Part shown: piece after piece, positions 27,606-36,638 of the stretch
Numbering within the stretch: the stretch's first letter is position 1
How the letters are laid out: each line of letters starts with the position of its first letter
Assembly (NCBI GenBank): GCA_963756895.1
Contig: CAVWPI010000011.1
Coordinates: 434,001 to 498,000 of the forward strand
Direction: 5' to 3'
Source of the DNA: DASUAS01 sp963756895
GTDB taxonomy: Bacteria; Actinomycetota; Acidimicrobiia; IMCC26256; DASPTH01
DNA length: 64,000 nucleotides
Translations under genes and position numbers: made by a program
Notes under the pieces: generated by a model
Told to the model about the DNA's origin: nothing
Databases searched by the model: none
What the model saw: only the letters and a program-made list of their open reading frames with translations

Positions 27606-28158
27606 TCAGCCGACCTTGCGCAGCGTGTTGCGGTCGGTGTGCGAGAGCGGCTCGGGGAACTCGTCCATCTTCAGCATGGTGGTCTCGTCGTACGACCAGC
27701 TGCCGTCGTCGTTGAGGGTGATGGTGACGTCGTAGCTGAGCGTCGACGCGTGCTGCGACGAGGTACTTGTTCTCGCCGATCGAGTAGTTCGGGTCGCCGG
27801 GCCGCGCCGAGAGCGTGAACGACGTCGCGTCGGCGGCGGCGACGCCACCGGCGAGCACGGTGATGCCCCGGGGCACGACGAAGCCGCGCATGACCTCGTT
27901 GGTGGCGGAGTCCCACAGCCAGTAGCCGACCTCGGTGTGGAACGGGTTCTCCTCGCTGCCGCGCCACATCGCCGACTTGTAGTCGAGGCCGTAGAGGTGC
28001 TGGTTGCCGTTGTCGACGGGACCGAACGGCTTCAGGGAGAGCTTCTCGAGGTACGGGGTCTGCAGCACCTCGCCCTTCGAGTGCGAGAACGCGGCGTCGA
28101 GGCCGCCCTGGTCGGACTCCCAGTCACCTGCCAACGCCGCGAGCGGGACCCCATTCAC
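27606..28158 (-). CDS. Nitrobindin-like / FABP-like beta-barrel protein (one frame break)
   Basis: About 183 residues. Resembles the heme-binding beta-barrel (nitrobindin/THAP4, DUF1794) group: LAALAGDWESDQG at the N-terminus (the G-x-W signature), GLDYKSAMWRGSEENPFHTE, VGYWLWDSATNEVMRGFVV, PRGITVLAGG, then after a break near 27765 TLSYDVTITLNDDGSWSYDE. The usual heme-ligating His would lie near the C-terminus (LSHTDRNTLRKVG). The nearest clear start is GTG 28158; GGGAGG lies rather far upstream, so the exact start is unsure. Followed by the RraA gene. Confidence 0.65.
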
Positions 28159-28335
28159 CGGCCATCTGTGCGGTTGCCTCCCGGATCATGCCGCGAGCTG
28201 CCCGCGGCGAGGCCGGCATCCTACCGAGCACTCCTGACGTTCCGGTCACGACGACGCGAACGAGTCGGAGCGATTGGACGCGGCGGGCATCGGGAAGAGC
28301 AGGGATGCGGGCACCCCATCTCCGAGGAGTTCACC

Positions 28336-28820
28336 ATGGCAGCCTCCCGTACCGACCCGTCCGGCACGCCCGTCCGCACCCGCTCCCGCTGGTCGTCGGA
28401 GGTCGGCCCGGGCATGGTCGTGGGGGTTGTCGGAACCGTCGCGCTGGTGGTGTCGATGTTCATGTCGTGGCAGTCGGGTGGCGTGCATCCGAGCGACATC
28501 CCCGCCGCGTTCCTGTGGGATCGCGAGGCGACGGGTGATCCGTCGTTCCTCGCCTACCTGATCCCGCTGGCTGTCGTCATGGGCGTCGGCTCGTTGCTGC
28601 GAGGTGGTGCCGGTCTGCGGATCCTCGCGGGTCTGCTCACGATGGTCGTCGTCGGTGTCTACGCGTACCAGCTCCACGAGATCACCGATCAACTCGGTGT
28701 GAGCTCGGCGACGCCATCGACTCCGGCTTCTACGTCGCCGCGGTCGCCGGCGTCATCGGATTCGTGAGCGGCTTCCTTCCCACGACAGTCAGGACGTGCC
28801 GCGTCCAGTCCGTCGCGTGA
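28336..28820 (+). CDS. Small integral membrane protein (one frame break)
   Basis: About 160 residues. A positively charged N-terminus (VRTRSRWSSEV) leads to hydrophobic segments MVVGVVGTVALVVSMFMSW, FLAYLIPLAVVMGVGSLL, LRILAGLLTMVVVGVYAYQL and, after a frame change near 28705, YVAAVAGVIGFVSGFLPTT. ATG 28336 follows GAGGAGTTCACC. Four membrane helices; family not recognised. Possibly cotranscribed with the next tiny membrane protein. Confidence 0.65.
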
Positions 28821-28865
28821 CTTGCGGCACGTTTGGCGCGTCGGGCATGCGGGCACCACGCCGAC

Positions 28866-29009
28866 ATGGAATTCGTCCTCTGGGTCATCGCCGTGATCCT
28901 CGTGATCGCCGGCATCGTCTCCCTGCTCCGCGGTGCGGTCCTCGCCGGACTCGCACTGATCGTCGTCGGGTTGCTCGTCGGTCCCGGTGGTGTGAGCGTC
29001 TTCACGTGA
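28866..29009 (+). CDS. 47-residue hydrophobic membrane protein
   Basis: Two membrane helices (FVLWVIAVILVIAGIVSLL and VLAGLALIVVGLLVGPGG) and the ending GPGGVSVFT. The pattern LxRGxxLxGLxLIVVGLLVGPGG looks like a widespread actinobacterial small hydrophobic protein of unknown role. No clear ribosome site, but the reading frame, codon use and two tidy helices support it. Confidence 0.6.
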   Translation: MEFVLWVIAVILVIAGIVSLLRGAVLAGLALIVVGLLVGPGGVSVFT

Positions 29010-29037
29010 CGCGGCGTCTCCATCCGACGCGTCTTCT

Positions 29038-29835
29038 TCATTCGACCCAACCGGGGACGTCGCGCATGGCCGCGTCACGGATGCGGCGGCGGTAGTCGAC
29101 CGGTCGTTCGCCGGTGAGCCGACGGAAGGCGCGGTCGAAGCCGCTGAGGCTCTCGAAGCCGACCGCGGTCGCGGTGTCGAGGATCGAGCGGTCGTGCTCG
29201 GCGAGCATGGTCATCGCCCGCAGGACGCGGCTCGTCGTGCGGTACTCGCGCCAGCTCGTGCCGGTCTCGGCCCGGAACGTGCGCCGGAGCGAACGCTCGG
29301 AGATGCCGACTGCCGCGCACAGCGACCGCTCGTCGACGTCGGCCAGATGCTCCTGCGTGTGCTGCATGATCGCGGCGACGACGGGACCGCGCTGGTCGGG
29401 AGCCGCAGCGGTGCTTCGGCGGTGTCGAGCCAGTCGGCGGTGAGCAACGCGAGCGCGGTGAAGAACGCGTCGGCGGTGGGATCACTCGCCGGCCGGTCGA
29501 TGCGCCACCGCGCCGCGTAGACGATCATCTCGCGCACCGGCGCGGCCGCCGACAGCACGCGGCACGCGGTCGTCGTGTCCCGACACCATCGACGGCTCGA
29601 AGAACACCGCCACCGTCCGGACCTTGCGCAGGGTCGTCTGGTGGGGGAGCCCGGCGGGGATCCACGCCGCCTGCTGGGGCGGCAGGAGGTGGTGCGAGCC
29701 GTCGGTCTCGACCTCGGCGACGCCCTCGAACGCGTAGAGGAGCTGGTGCAGCTCGTGGGTGTGCCAGATCGCGACGAGGTCGTCGGCGTCCTCGGGCCAT
29801 GAACCGGCCCGCACCGGTGACCCGGCGCGCATCAC
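29038..29835 (-). CDS. AraC-family transcriptional regulator (frame breaks)
   Basis: About 265 residues. N-terminal cupin sensor (WHTHELHQLLYAFEGVAEVE, PPQQAAWIPAGLPHQTTLRK), and a C-terminal AraC DNA-binding domain of two helix-turn-helix motifs (LCAAVGISERSLRRTFRAET, ILDTATAVGFESLSGFDRAF, RRLTGERPVDYRRR). Frame changes near 29580 and 29400 interrupt it. ATG 29835. Divergent from the methyltransferase at 29907; an 11-bp palindrome lies between them, so control of that gene and of itself is plausible. Confidence 0.8.
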
Positions 29836-29889
29836 GCGACCGGTGCGGCCTCATCCCTGGCCGCTGAGGCGGCGACCCCCACGACGCGA

Positions 29890-29900
29890 ACTGTAACAGT
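29890..29900. promoter_or_regulatory. Perfect 11-bp palindrome between regulator and methyltransferase
   Basis: ACTGTAACAGT, symmetric around the central A/T, seven bases before the methyltransferase start. It is unusually AT-rich for this region. Possible operator, though AraC proteins normally bind direct repeats. Confidence 0.35.
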
Positions 29901-29906
29901 GTCCGC

Positions 29907-30673
29907 ATGAGCGACCACGACGATCTCGTCCGCGCCTCGTTCGGCCGTCAGGTGGGGCTGTTCTCGGGGCCCGACTCGCCGTTCGTGCGCCGTCCGGCCG
30001 GGACCGTGGAGCAGCTCGAGCCACTCGACGACGGACATGCTCGTGCTCGACGTGTGCTGCGGCGCCGCCCACGCGGCCGAGGTGGTGGCACCGCGGGTGC
30101 GTCAGGTCGTGGGCGTCGATCTGACGGTCGAGCCTGCTCCGAGCTCGGCGCGGCCCGTCTGGCGGCGGCCGGGGTGCGGCAACGTGTTGTTGCAGGAGGG
30201 CAACGCGCAGGCGTTGCCGTTCGTCGCCGGGTCCTTCGACGTCGTGTACTGCTTCGCCTCGTTGCACCACGTCGGTGATCCCGGTACCGCGGTGGCGGAG
30301 ATGGCCCGCGTCGCGGCACCCGGTGGCCGGATCGTGCTGCAGGACCTCATCGTGCCCGTTCCCGATGCCGCGCGAGCCGCTTCGACGACGTGCACCGTCG
30401 CCTCGACCCGTCGCACCGGTGTGGGCACCTCGAAGCCGAGCTCGTCGAGCTGCTGCCCCCGGCGCCGAGCTCACGTACGCGGCGACGACCGAGTCCCGCT
30501 TCCCGATCTCGATCGCGTACACCGGGCAGTCCGACGTGGAGGGCGCCGAGGCAGCGCTGCGCGGCGAGCTCGCCGGTGGTCCCGAGACCGGGCTCGAACC
30601 CCAGGACGACGACGGCACGCTGACGGTGTCGTTCTGGATGTCGACGTTGCAGGCGACCCTGCCGCCGAGCTGA
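29907..30673 (+). CDS. Class I SAM-dependent methyltransferase (several frame breaks)
   Basis: About 255 residues. MSDHDDLVRASFGRQVGLFS at the N-terminus, motif I in LVLDVCCGAAHAAEVVAPRV, VVGVDLTVE, then GAARLAAAGV, NVLLQEGNAQALPFVAGSFD (motif II), VYCFASLHHVGDPGTAVAEM, APGGRIVLQDLIVP (motif III) and a C-terminal cap (SRFPISIAYTGQSDVEGAEA). Frame changes near 30030, 30135, 30175 and 30380-30470. It has the look of UbiE/COQ5-type or small-molecule methyltransferases. Divergent from the AraC regulator. Confidence 0.72.
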
Positions 30674-30695
30674 CCGGGAGCGTTACGCTCGCCGC

Positions 30696-31223
30696 GTGAC
30701 CGACGGCTCACTCGACGGGGCGCGCGTGCACCTGCGCCCGGCCGCGCGCGACGACATCCCCGCGCTGGTGCGCATCCGCGAGACGCCCGAGGTCTACGCG
30801 CACTGGCGCGGCGGCGACGACCTCGCGCGGCGGTGGAGGAGGACTTCGCCGAGGACGGGATCCACCCCTACGTGATCGAGCTCGGCGATGACGTCGTGGG
30901 CTGGATCCAGTGGCAGGCGGAGGACGATCCCGACTACCGCCACGCGTCGATCGACATCTACGTCGACCCGGCGGTGCACGGGCAGGGTGTCGGACCCGAC
31001 GCGGTGGCGACGGTGGCGCACCACCTCTTCACCGACCATGGGCACCACCGGATCGAGATCGATCCCGCCGCGCACAACGACGGCGGCGATCCGCGCGTAC
31101 ACGAAGGTGGGGTTCCGCCCGGTCGGGATCACCCGACGTTCCGAGCGCGGTCCCGACGGCACGTGGCACGACGGTCTGCTGATGGACCTGCTGGCCGACG
31201 AGCTCCAGCGCCCCGGCGCCTGA
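30696..31223 (+). CDS. GNAT-family N-acetyltransferase (two frame breaks)
   Basis: About 175 residues. GTG 30696 begins TDGSLDGARVHLRPAARDDI; after a break near 30832 the text reads YVIELGDDVVGWIQWQAEDD, SIDIYVDPAVHGQGVGPDAV (acetyl-CoA loop with the Q/R-G-x-G pattern) and HHRIEIDPAAHN; after a second break near 31085 AIRAYTKVGFRPVGITRRSE. Resembles aminoglycoside 6'-N-acetyltransferase-like/RimJ-type enzymes. Substrate unknown. Confidence 0.78.
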
Positions 31224-31257
31224 CCCGGGGTCCGATTCGGAATTTCTGCGAGGCTGG

Positions 31258-31284
31258 TGTCGATCCCGACGGTTCGCGTTCGTC
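31258..31284 (+). promoter_or_regulatory. Putative ECF42-dependent promoter
   Basis: TGTCGAT (31258-31264), 16-base spacer, CGTC (31281-31284), 40 bases upstream of the DGPF gene. The published ECF42 promoter has TGTCGA at -35 and CGA/TC at -10, and the sigma factor encoded two genes on is of the ECF42 type, so self-activation of this operon is likely. Confidence 0.65.
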
Positions 31285-31324
31285 GTGGTACCGGAAGCAC
31301 CGACGAACTGCCGAGGAGGCACCC

Positions 31325-31672
31325 ATGCGTTACGCACTGCTGATCTGCACCGAGGACAAGCGCCAGGCCGAGATGTCGGAAGCCGAGGCCGGCGCCCAGA
31401 TGGCCGCCTACATGGCGTGGGGCGAGGAGATGGGTGGCCGCGGCGTGCTGCAGGGTGGCGAACGGCTCCGGCCCACGTCGTCGGCGACGACCGTGCGGGT
31501 GCGCGAGGACGAGGTGCTCACCTCCGACGGGCCGTTCGCGGAGACCAAGGAGCAGCTGGCCGGCTTCTACCTGGTCGACTGCAAGGACCTCGACGAAGCC
31601 ATCGAGGTGGCGTCGAAGATCCCTGGTGCCACGCACGGGTCCATCGAGGTGCGTCCCATCTGGGAGATGTAG
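31325..31672 (+). CDS. DGPF-domain (YCII-related) protein
   Basis: 115 residues, intact. MRYALLICTEDKRQAEMS, MAAYMAWGEEMGGRGVLQGG, the name-giving motif in TSDGPFAETKEQLAGFYLVD and AIEVASKIPGATHGSIEVRP. DGPF proteins are regularly encoded next to ECF42 sigma factors and are thought to be sensors or effectors of that system. Start ATG 31325 with GAGGAGG. The sigma gene begins eight bases after the stop. Confidence 0.9.
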   Translation: MRYALLICTEDKRQAEMSEAEAGAQMAAYMAWGEEMGGRGVLQGGERLRPTSSATTVRVREDEVLTSDGPFAETKEQLAGFYLVDCKDLDEAIEVASKIPGATHGSIEVRPIWEM

Positions 31673-31679
31673 TGGAGCC

Positions 31680-32919
31680 GTGGCCGGCGGCTCGGTAGAG
31701 GATGCAGTCGCCCGTGTGTTCCGGGACGAGTGGGGGCGCATCGTCGCCACCCTCATCCGGACCACGGGCGACTGGGACCTCGCCGAGGAGTGCACGCAGG
31801 ACGCGTTCGCGCGGGCGCTCGAACGGTGGCCGCGTGACGGCGTGCCCGCGAATCCCGGCGCCTGGCTGACCACGACCGCGCGCAACCGCGCGCTCGATCG
31901 GCTGCGACGCGCGCAGAGCGGTGCGGAGAAGGTGCGGGAGGCCGCTGTCCTCATGACCGACGAGCCACCAGCGATGAACGACGCCAGCGGCGTGACCGAC
32001 GACCGGCTCCGGCTGATCTTCACCTGCTGCCACCCGGCACTCTCGGTCGAGGCGCAGGTCGCGCTCACCTTGCGCACGCTCGCCGGCCTGACCACCGCCG
32101 AGATCGCGCGAGCGTTCCTCGTGCCCGAGCCGACGATGGCGCAACGACTCGTGCGGGCGAAGCGCAAGATCCACGATGCCGGCATCCCGTACCGCGTGCC
32201 ACCCGCGCACCTGCTGCCGGAACGCACCGCCGCGGTCCTGGCCGTGCTGTACCTGCTGTTCAACGAGGGGTACGCCGCGAGCAGCGGCACCGAGCTCGTG
32301 CGCGGGGATCTCGCCGCCGAGGCCATCCGCCTGACGCGCACGCTGAGCGAGCTCATGCCCGACGAGCCCGAGGCCCACGCGCTCCTCGCGCTCATGCTGC
32401 TGCACGACGCACGTCGCGGCCGGGCGGACCGACGCCGACGGAAGGTTGGTGCTGCTCGAGGACCAGGACCGCACCACCTGGGATCAGGCCATGATCGAGG
32501 AAGGTCAGGCGCAGCTCGACCGCGCGCTCCGCCGGCAGCGACCCGGTCCGTACCAGGTGCAGGCCGCGATCGCCGCGTGCCACGCGACCGTGCCGACGGC
32601 ACGCGACACCGACTGGCATGAGATCGCGCTCCTCTACGGCGAGCTCGTGCGGATGACCGGGTCGCCGGTCGTCGAGCTCAACCGCGCGGTGGCGGTGGCG
32701 ATGGCCGACGGACCCCGAGCCGGACTGGTGCTCATCGACACGCTGTCGGATCGCCTCGACGCCTACCAGTACCTCCACGCCGCGCGCGCCGACCTGCTCC
32801 GCCGCCTCGGACGTAGAGAAGACGCCGCGGTTGCGTACTCGCGTGCACTCGAGCTCACGACCGCGGCGACCGAACGCGACTACCTGGAACGCCGTCTGGT
32901 CGAGTGCACCACCGGGTGA
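31680..32919 (+). CDS. ECF42-type RNA polymerase sigma factor with long C-terminal extension (one frame break)
   Basis: About 412 residues. Sigma-2 (FRDEWGRIVATLIRTTGDWD, LAEECTQDAFARALERWPR), linker with the GAWLTTTARNRALDRLRR helix, sigma-4 (LTLRTLAGLTTAEIARAFLV, EPTMAQRLVRAKRKI). The roughly 200-residue C-terminal part has the ECF42 tail (LYLLFNEGYAASSG, LALMLLHDAR, HAARADLLRRLGR) with TPR-like helices that this group needs for activity. Frame change near 32415. GTG 31680 is the only start in frame close to the DGPF stop. No anti-sigma factor is seen, as usual for this group. Confidence 0.9.
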
Positions 32920-32923
32920 CCGG

Positions 32924-35483
32924 CTAGAGGGCGACGCAGCCCTCGGGGACGACCGCGGGAGGCGGCGGGTCGAGGTCGGCACCTGCATCGGCGTCGGCAT
33001 CGGCGACGGTCGGGTCGGGGGCGACCGTGGTGGTGGTGGTCGACGTGGTGGATGTGGTGGGGGACGACGTCGTGGTGCGCGCACCCTCGCGCTGCTTGCG
33101 GTTCTTGGCCGCCTTCTTGTTGCCGCGCGTGTCGGGCACCGTGCCGGGCGGGCACGGATTGGCGAACTCGACGAGCGAGCGGGGCGTCGCCATCGAGTCG
33201 GCGAGGGGCCCGAGCAGCTTCCGCGCCTCCTCCTCGGAGACCTTGGGGAGCCGCCGCAACTCGTTCAGCTCGTTGTCGGTCTGGAGACCGCTCTCCCGCA
33301 ATTGACGCACGGTCTCGTTCATGACCGCGGTCACGCCGGACTGGCGGGCGACCGCCGCGTTGTACCGCCGGACCGTCTTCTGCAGGTCACCGACCGACGT
33401 GAAGTCGACCGCGAGCGCGTTCGGCAGCTGCCCTCGCTTGGCGATGCAGTCCTGCATGCGAGCCGTGAGCACCTTCTGCGAGTTGACCCTGGACGCGGCG
33501 ACGGGGTCGGGCGGGCCGTCGGGGCGCAGCCAGTGGTTGAGGATGAAGAACGACTTGTCCTTCCCGCCCCGGTTGGGGTTGCAGTTGAACTGCGAGATCG
33601 ACGTGAAGGTGAACGGCGACTCCTGGGCGACGTCGTACGCACCCAACAGCCACGGATACACGCCAGGGTGCTTCTCGCTCATCACCACGAGCCGTCGCGG
33701 TCGCTCGCCCACCTTCTCCTGGGCCTTCGTCTTCGCGGCCACCATGTCGTACAGGCTCGGCCAGCCGATCTGCTTCGGGCTCGGTTTCCACACCCGGTCC
33801 CACAGGCCGTTCTCGATGAGCGCCTGCTTGAGGTCCTTCGGCTGCACGTAGTCCTCGATGTCGATGACGACCACATCGGTGAGGTTGCGGGACAGGAACG
33901 TGTCGATGTCGTGGAACACCTGCTCCGCCGAGATCGCGCCGAGCTCGCAGAAGTCGTGGCAGAAGTAGATGTCCTGCTTCTTCCCCGATGTGTCGGCCAC
34001 ACCGGTCAGGGCACCGAGCCGGTCGAGCTCGCGCACCGATTCCTCGCCGCGCTCCTTGCGCAGCTGGTCCCGGTTCACGCCCCCCGCGAGGTTGGTGCGC
34101 ACGAGACCGTTGTCGTCGTAGCCGTAGTACGCGTCGATCATGAGGAAGCGAGCGCCGGCGTTGAGCTGCTCGGGGATCGTGATGGTGTGCTCGGAGCCGA
34201 GGAAGTTGTAGGCAGCCGACGACATGGCGTTGTGGCTGGCGGGCCACACGATCTGGTTGAGCGGCTGCGCGGCACAGCTCGATGTAGCCGTTGCAGCCCT
34301 GGTTGCTCGGGTTGGCCCGGGGTTCGCTGGTGTTCTGCGCGACGATGCCGACGGCGATGAACGCGGTCAGGCCTGCGGCGACGGCCACCGCGGCGAACAC
34401 GCCGAACACCTCGCGCTTGTGGAGCCGCGGGATCGAGTGGTCGGTGGCCATCAAACCCGCCGCGCGCAGGCAGACGACCACACCCACGTAGAGCACGAGG
34501 ACCGCAGCGACGAGCACCGTCAGGCGGAGCAGTTCGAGCGGCAGCGTCACCGCGGCCAGGGCCAGGACCATGAGTCCGACACCGCCGGCGAATCGCCACC
34601 GCGGGTGCATGCGCTTCTCGGCGAACCACGCCCGGACCCGTGTCACGCGGTCCCGCAGATCGCCGCCGTCGTGACCCGGAGCGAGGGCGAGGACGAGGCC
34701 GAGGACGAAGAACAGTTGGCCCGCGCCGATCAGGCGCCCGACCAGCACCGAGATGAAGCTCGCGACGGCGTCGCCGCGCAGCGGATCGACGTCGGTGCCC
34801 GCCACCGTCGCGAACGCGGGAGTGGCGAAGCCGACACCCAAGAGGAGTCCGCCGGCGACCGCCAGTGTGACGCCGACGGTGCGGATGGCGCGAATGCGCT
34901 CGCGCGCCTTGACCATCGCGAGGATCATCAGCCCGACGCCGATGAGGAAGACGGGGAGGTAGAGGTCCTCCACCCATCGGGAGGTGCGGAACAGCAGGTC
35001 GACCGTGTCGGACTGCGAGATCGACGTCGTGGTGTCGAGCACGTTGGCGGGGAGCTTCTTCGCCAGCGCGGGGTTGATGGTCTGCAGCGCGCTGCGGATG
35101 GTGACCGCGGCCTCCTGCGAGTTCACGTCGACGCGCCGCGTGCCGCGTGCCTGGAACACCTGCTCGTGGGCGCGCTGGGCGAAGTCGCGGATCGCTGCTT
35201 CGACCGGTGGGGTGGCGACCGCCGCCGCGATGGCATCGGAGACCACCGGGCGGGCGGCGGACACGAAGTTGTTGGTGGGGGCGAGACGCAACGACGCCTG
35301 ATCGCCGATGTACTCGCGCACCTCGACCCGCTGTGATGTCTTGGCGATCACGTCGGCGAAGCCCTCGGCCTCGAGCACGCGGGTCGAGAGCCACCACCCG
35401 AAGGCGCCGGCGACCATCAGGAGCGCGCCGAAGAGCGCGAGCCCCCGCACCACCCAGCGCCCGAAACCCTCCCCGCGAGCCAT
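32924..35483 (-). CDS. Membrane-anchored PI-PLC X-like phosphodiesterase (one frame break)
   Basis: About 852 residues. Residues about 10-30 form a first membrane helix (GLALFGALLMVAGAFGWWLS), followed by an outside domain to about 165 and a polytopic part with about six more helices (LYLPVFLIGVGLMILAMV ... VFGVFAAVAVAAGLTAFIAV). A frame change near 34270 joins this to an exterior phospholipase-C-like barrel: WPASHNAMSSAAYNF (first catalytic His), FLMIDAYYGYDD, YFCHDFCELG (second His), TDVVVIDIEDYV. A Thr/Ser/Pro-rich tail (TTTSSPTTSTTSTTTTTVAP) ends it. Bacterial PI-PLC-like enzymes cleave phosphatidylinositol, which actinobacteria contain. The fusion with a membrane domain is unusual. Only 4 bases separate its stop from the sigma gene's end. 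Confidence 0.75.
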
Positions 35484-35551
35484 GAAGGCTGCATTCTTGC
35501 AGCCGGCGACGGTCTGACCGGGTCGCGTCAGGCGAGGCGACCGTTCTTTGG

Positions 35552-35607
35552 GGAAGGTGTCAGGCGGGAGGTGTCAGGCGGAAGGTGTCAGGCGGAAGGT
35601 GTCAGGC
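35552..35607. repeat. Four 14-bp tandem repeats
   Basis: Unit GGAAGGTGTCAGGC in four consecutive copies (second copy begins GGGAGG). The last copy supplies the TGA stop of the AhpD-like gene on the minus strand (TCA at 35602), so all upstream copies lie in its 3' flank. The word GTGTCAGGC also suggests partial hairpins, but no strong stem forms. Confidence 0.85.
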
Positions 35608-36492
35608 CGAGGTCGCGGCGCGCACCGTCTCGCGGTCCACGTCGGCGACGACTTCACCGGTGGCGTCGACGTCGTAGAACTCCACGCCGTCGGTCACCAC
35701 GGCTTCGTCGCCGCCGAGCGACACCGCGATCTTGTTGGCGGCGTTGCGCACGAGGTCGAGCACGATCTCGACGATCTCGGCGTCGGACAGCTCCGCGCGC
35801 ACCCGCGCCACGAGTGCGTCGTCGATCGCGGAGGGCTGCCAGATCACCGCATCGGCGAGCGCGAGCGCGGCGCGCTGCCGATCGCTGAGCGCGCCGTCGC
35901 CGGCATCGGCGGCGAACAGCGCATCGTTGCCGACCGACTCGACCGCCTTGAGGCTGAGGCGCGACTGGCAGATGCGGCAGTCGTGCGCGCGGGCACCGCG
36001 AAGGCGCACGAGCTCGGTCGTCACCGGGTCGAGCGCGGTGTCGAGCGCGACGACCCGCATGAACTCCTCGAGCGTGTCCCAGAGATCGCCGTCGGCGGCG
36101 TCGGGTGCAGGTCCGTAGGGCGTGGCGAAGAATTGTTCGAGCGCGATGCGACCCCGCTGGAAGACGTCGACCACGTAGAGCGCCTGGACGAAGGCGAAGG
36201 TGTCGGCACCCATGGCGTCGCCGAGCGCCGCTCGTTGTGCGTCGGTGGTGCCCGACACGTCGACCACGAATTGCTCGGCGAACGCCACGCACACGTCCGC
36301 GCGGGGATCGTCACCGGTGGCGTCGGTGACCGGGCTGCGCTCGAGCTCCGCCGGATGGGAGAGGGCTGACGCCACTGCCACCCGCACCGGGTCGAGCACC
36401 TCGGGCGGGACCGTGCCCGCGGCCAGGGCCTCGAGGCGGTCGAAGCAGTCGAAGGCGGCGGGGGAGTGGCCCCGCCACGGCGCGTCGCTCAC
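35602..36492 (-). CDS. Carboxymuconolactone decarboxylase/AhpD-like protein
   Basis: 296 residues, intact. All-helical AhpD-like fold with the redox CxxC motif and nearby acid/histidine in RGARAHDCRICQSRLSLKAV (about residue 172). Long helical N-terminal part (FAEQFVVDVSGTTDAQRAAL, DLWDTLEEFMRVVALDTAL) and the ending LDLVRNAANKIAVSLGGDEA. Proteins of this type reduce peroxides or peroxiredoxin partners. The start ATG 36492 is used. The end lies inside a 14-bp tandem repeat. Confidence 0.8.
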   Translation of the reverse strand: MSDAPWRGHSPAAFDCFDRLEALAAGTVPPEVLDPVRVAVASALSHPAELERSPVTDATGDDPRADVCVAFAEQFVVDVSGTTDAQRAALGDAMGADTFAFVQALYVVDVFQRGRIALEQFFATPYGPAPDAADGDLWDTLEEFMRVVALDTALDPVTTELVRLRGARAHDCRICQSRLSLKAVESVGNDALFAADAGDGALSDRQRAALALADAVIWQPSAIDDALVARVRAELSDAEIVEIVLDLVRNAANKIAVSLGGDEAVVTDGVEFYDVDATGEVVADVDRETVRAATSA

Positions 36493-36638
36493 ACCCGGAC
36501 CGTACTACCGGCCCGCGTCCCCCGCCCCGGCCCGCGCCCGGCGGGAACCGGGAATCACCGCCCTCTCCCCGAGGTTGCCTCACCTGACCGGGGCTTTTCG
36601 CGGTCGACCGACGCAACGTGTGAGTGGGGAGAGGACCG

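Noticed and set aside
33027..33324. Plus-strand frames within the PI-PLC tail
   Set aside because: Complement of the Thr-rich tail; composition-driven.
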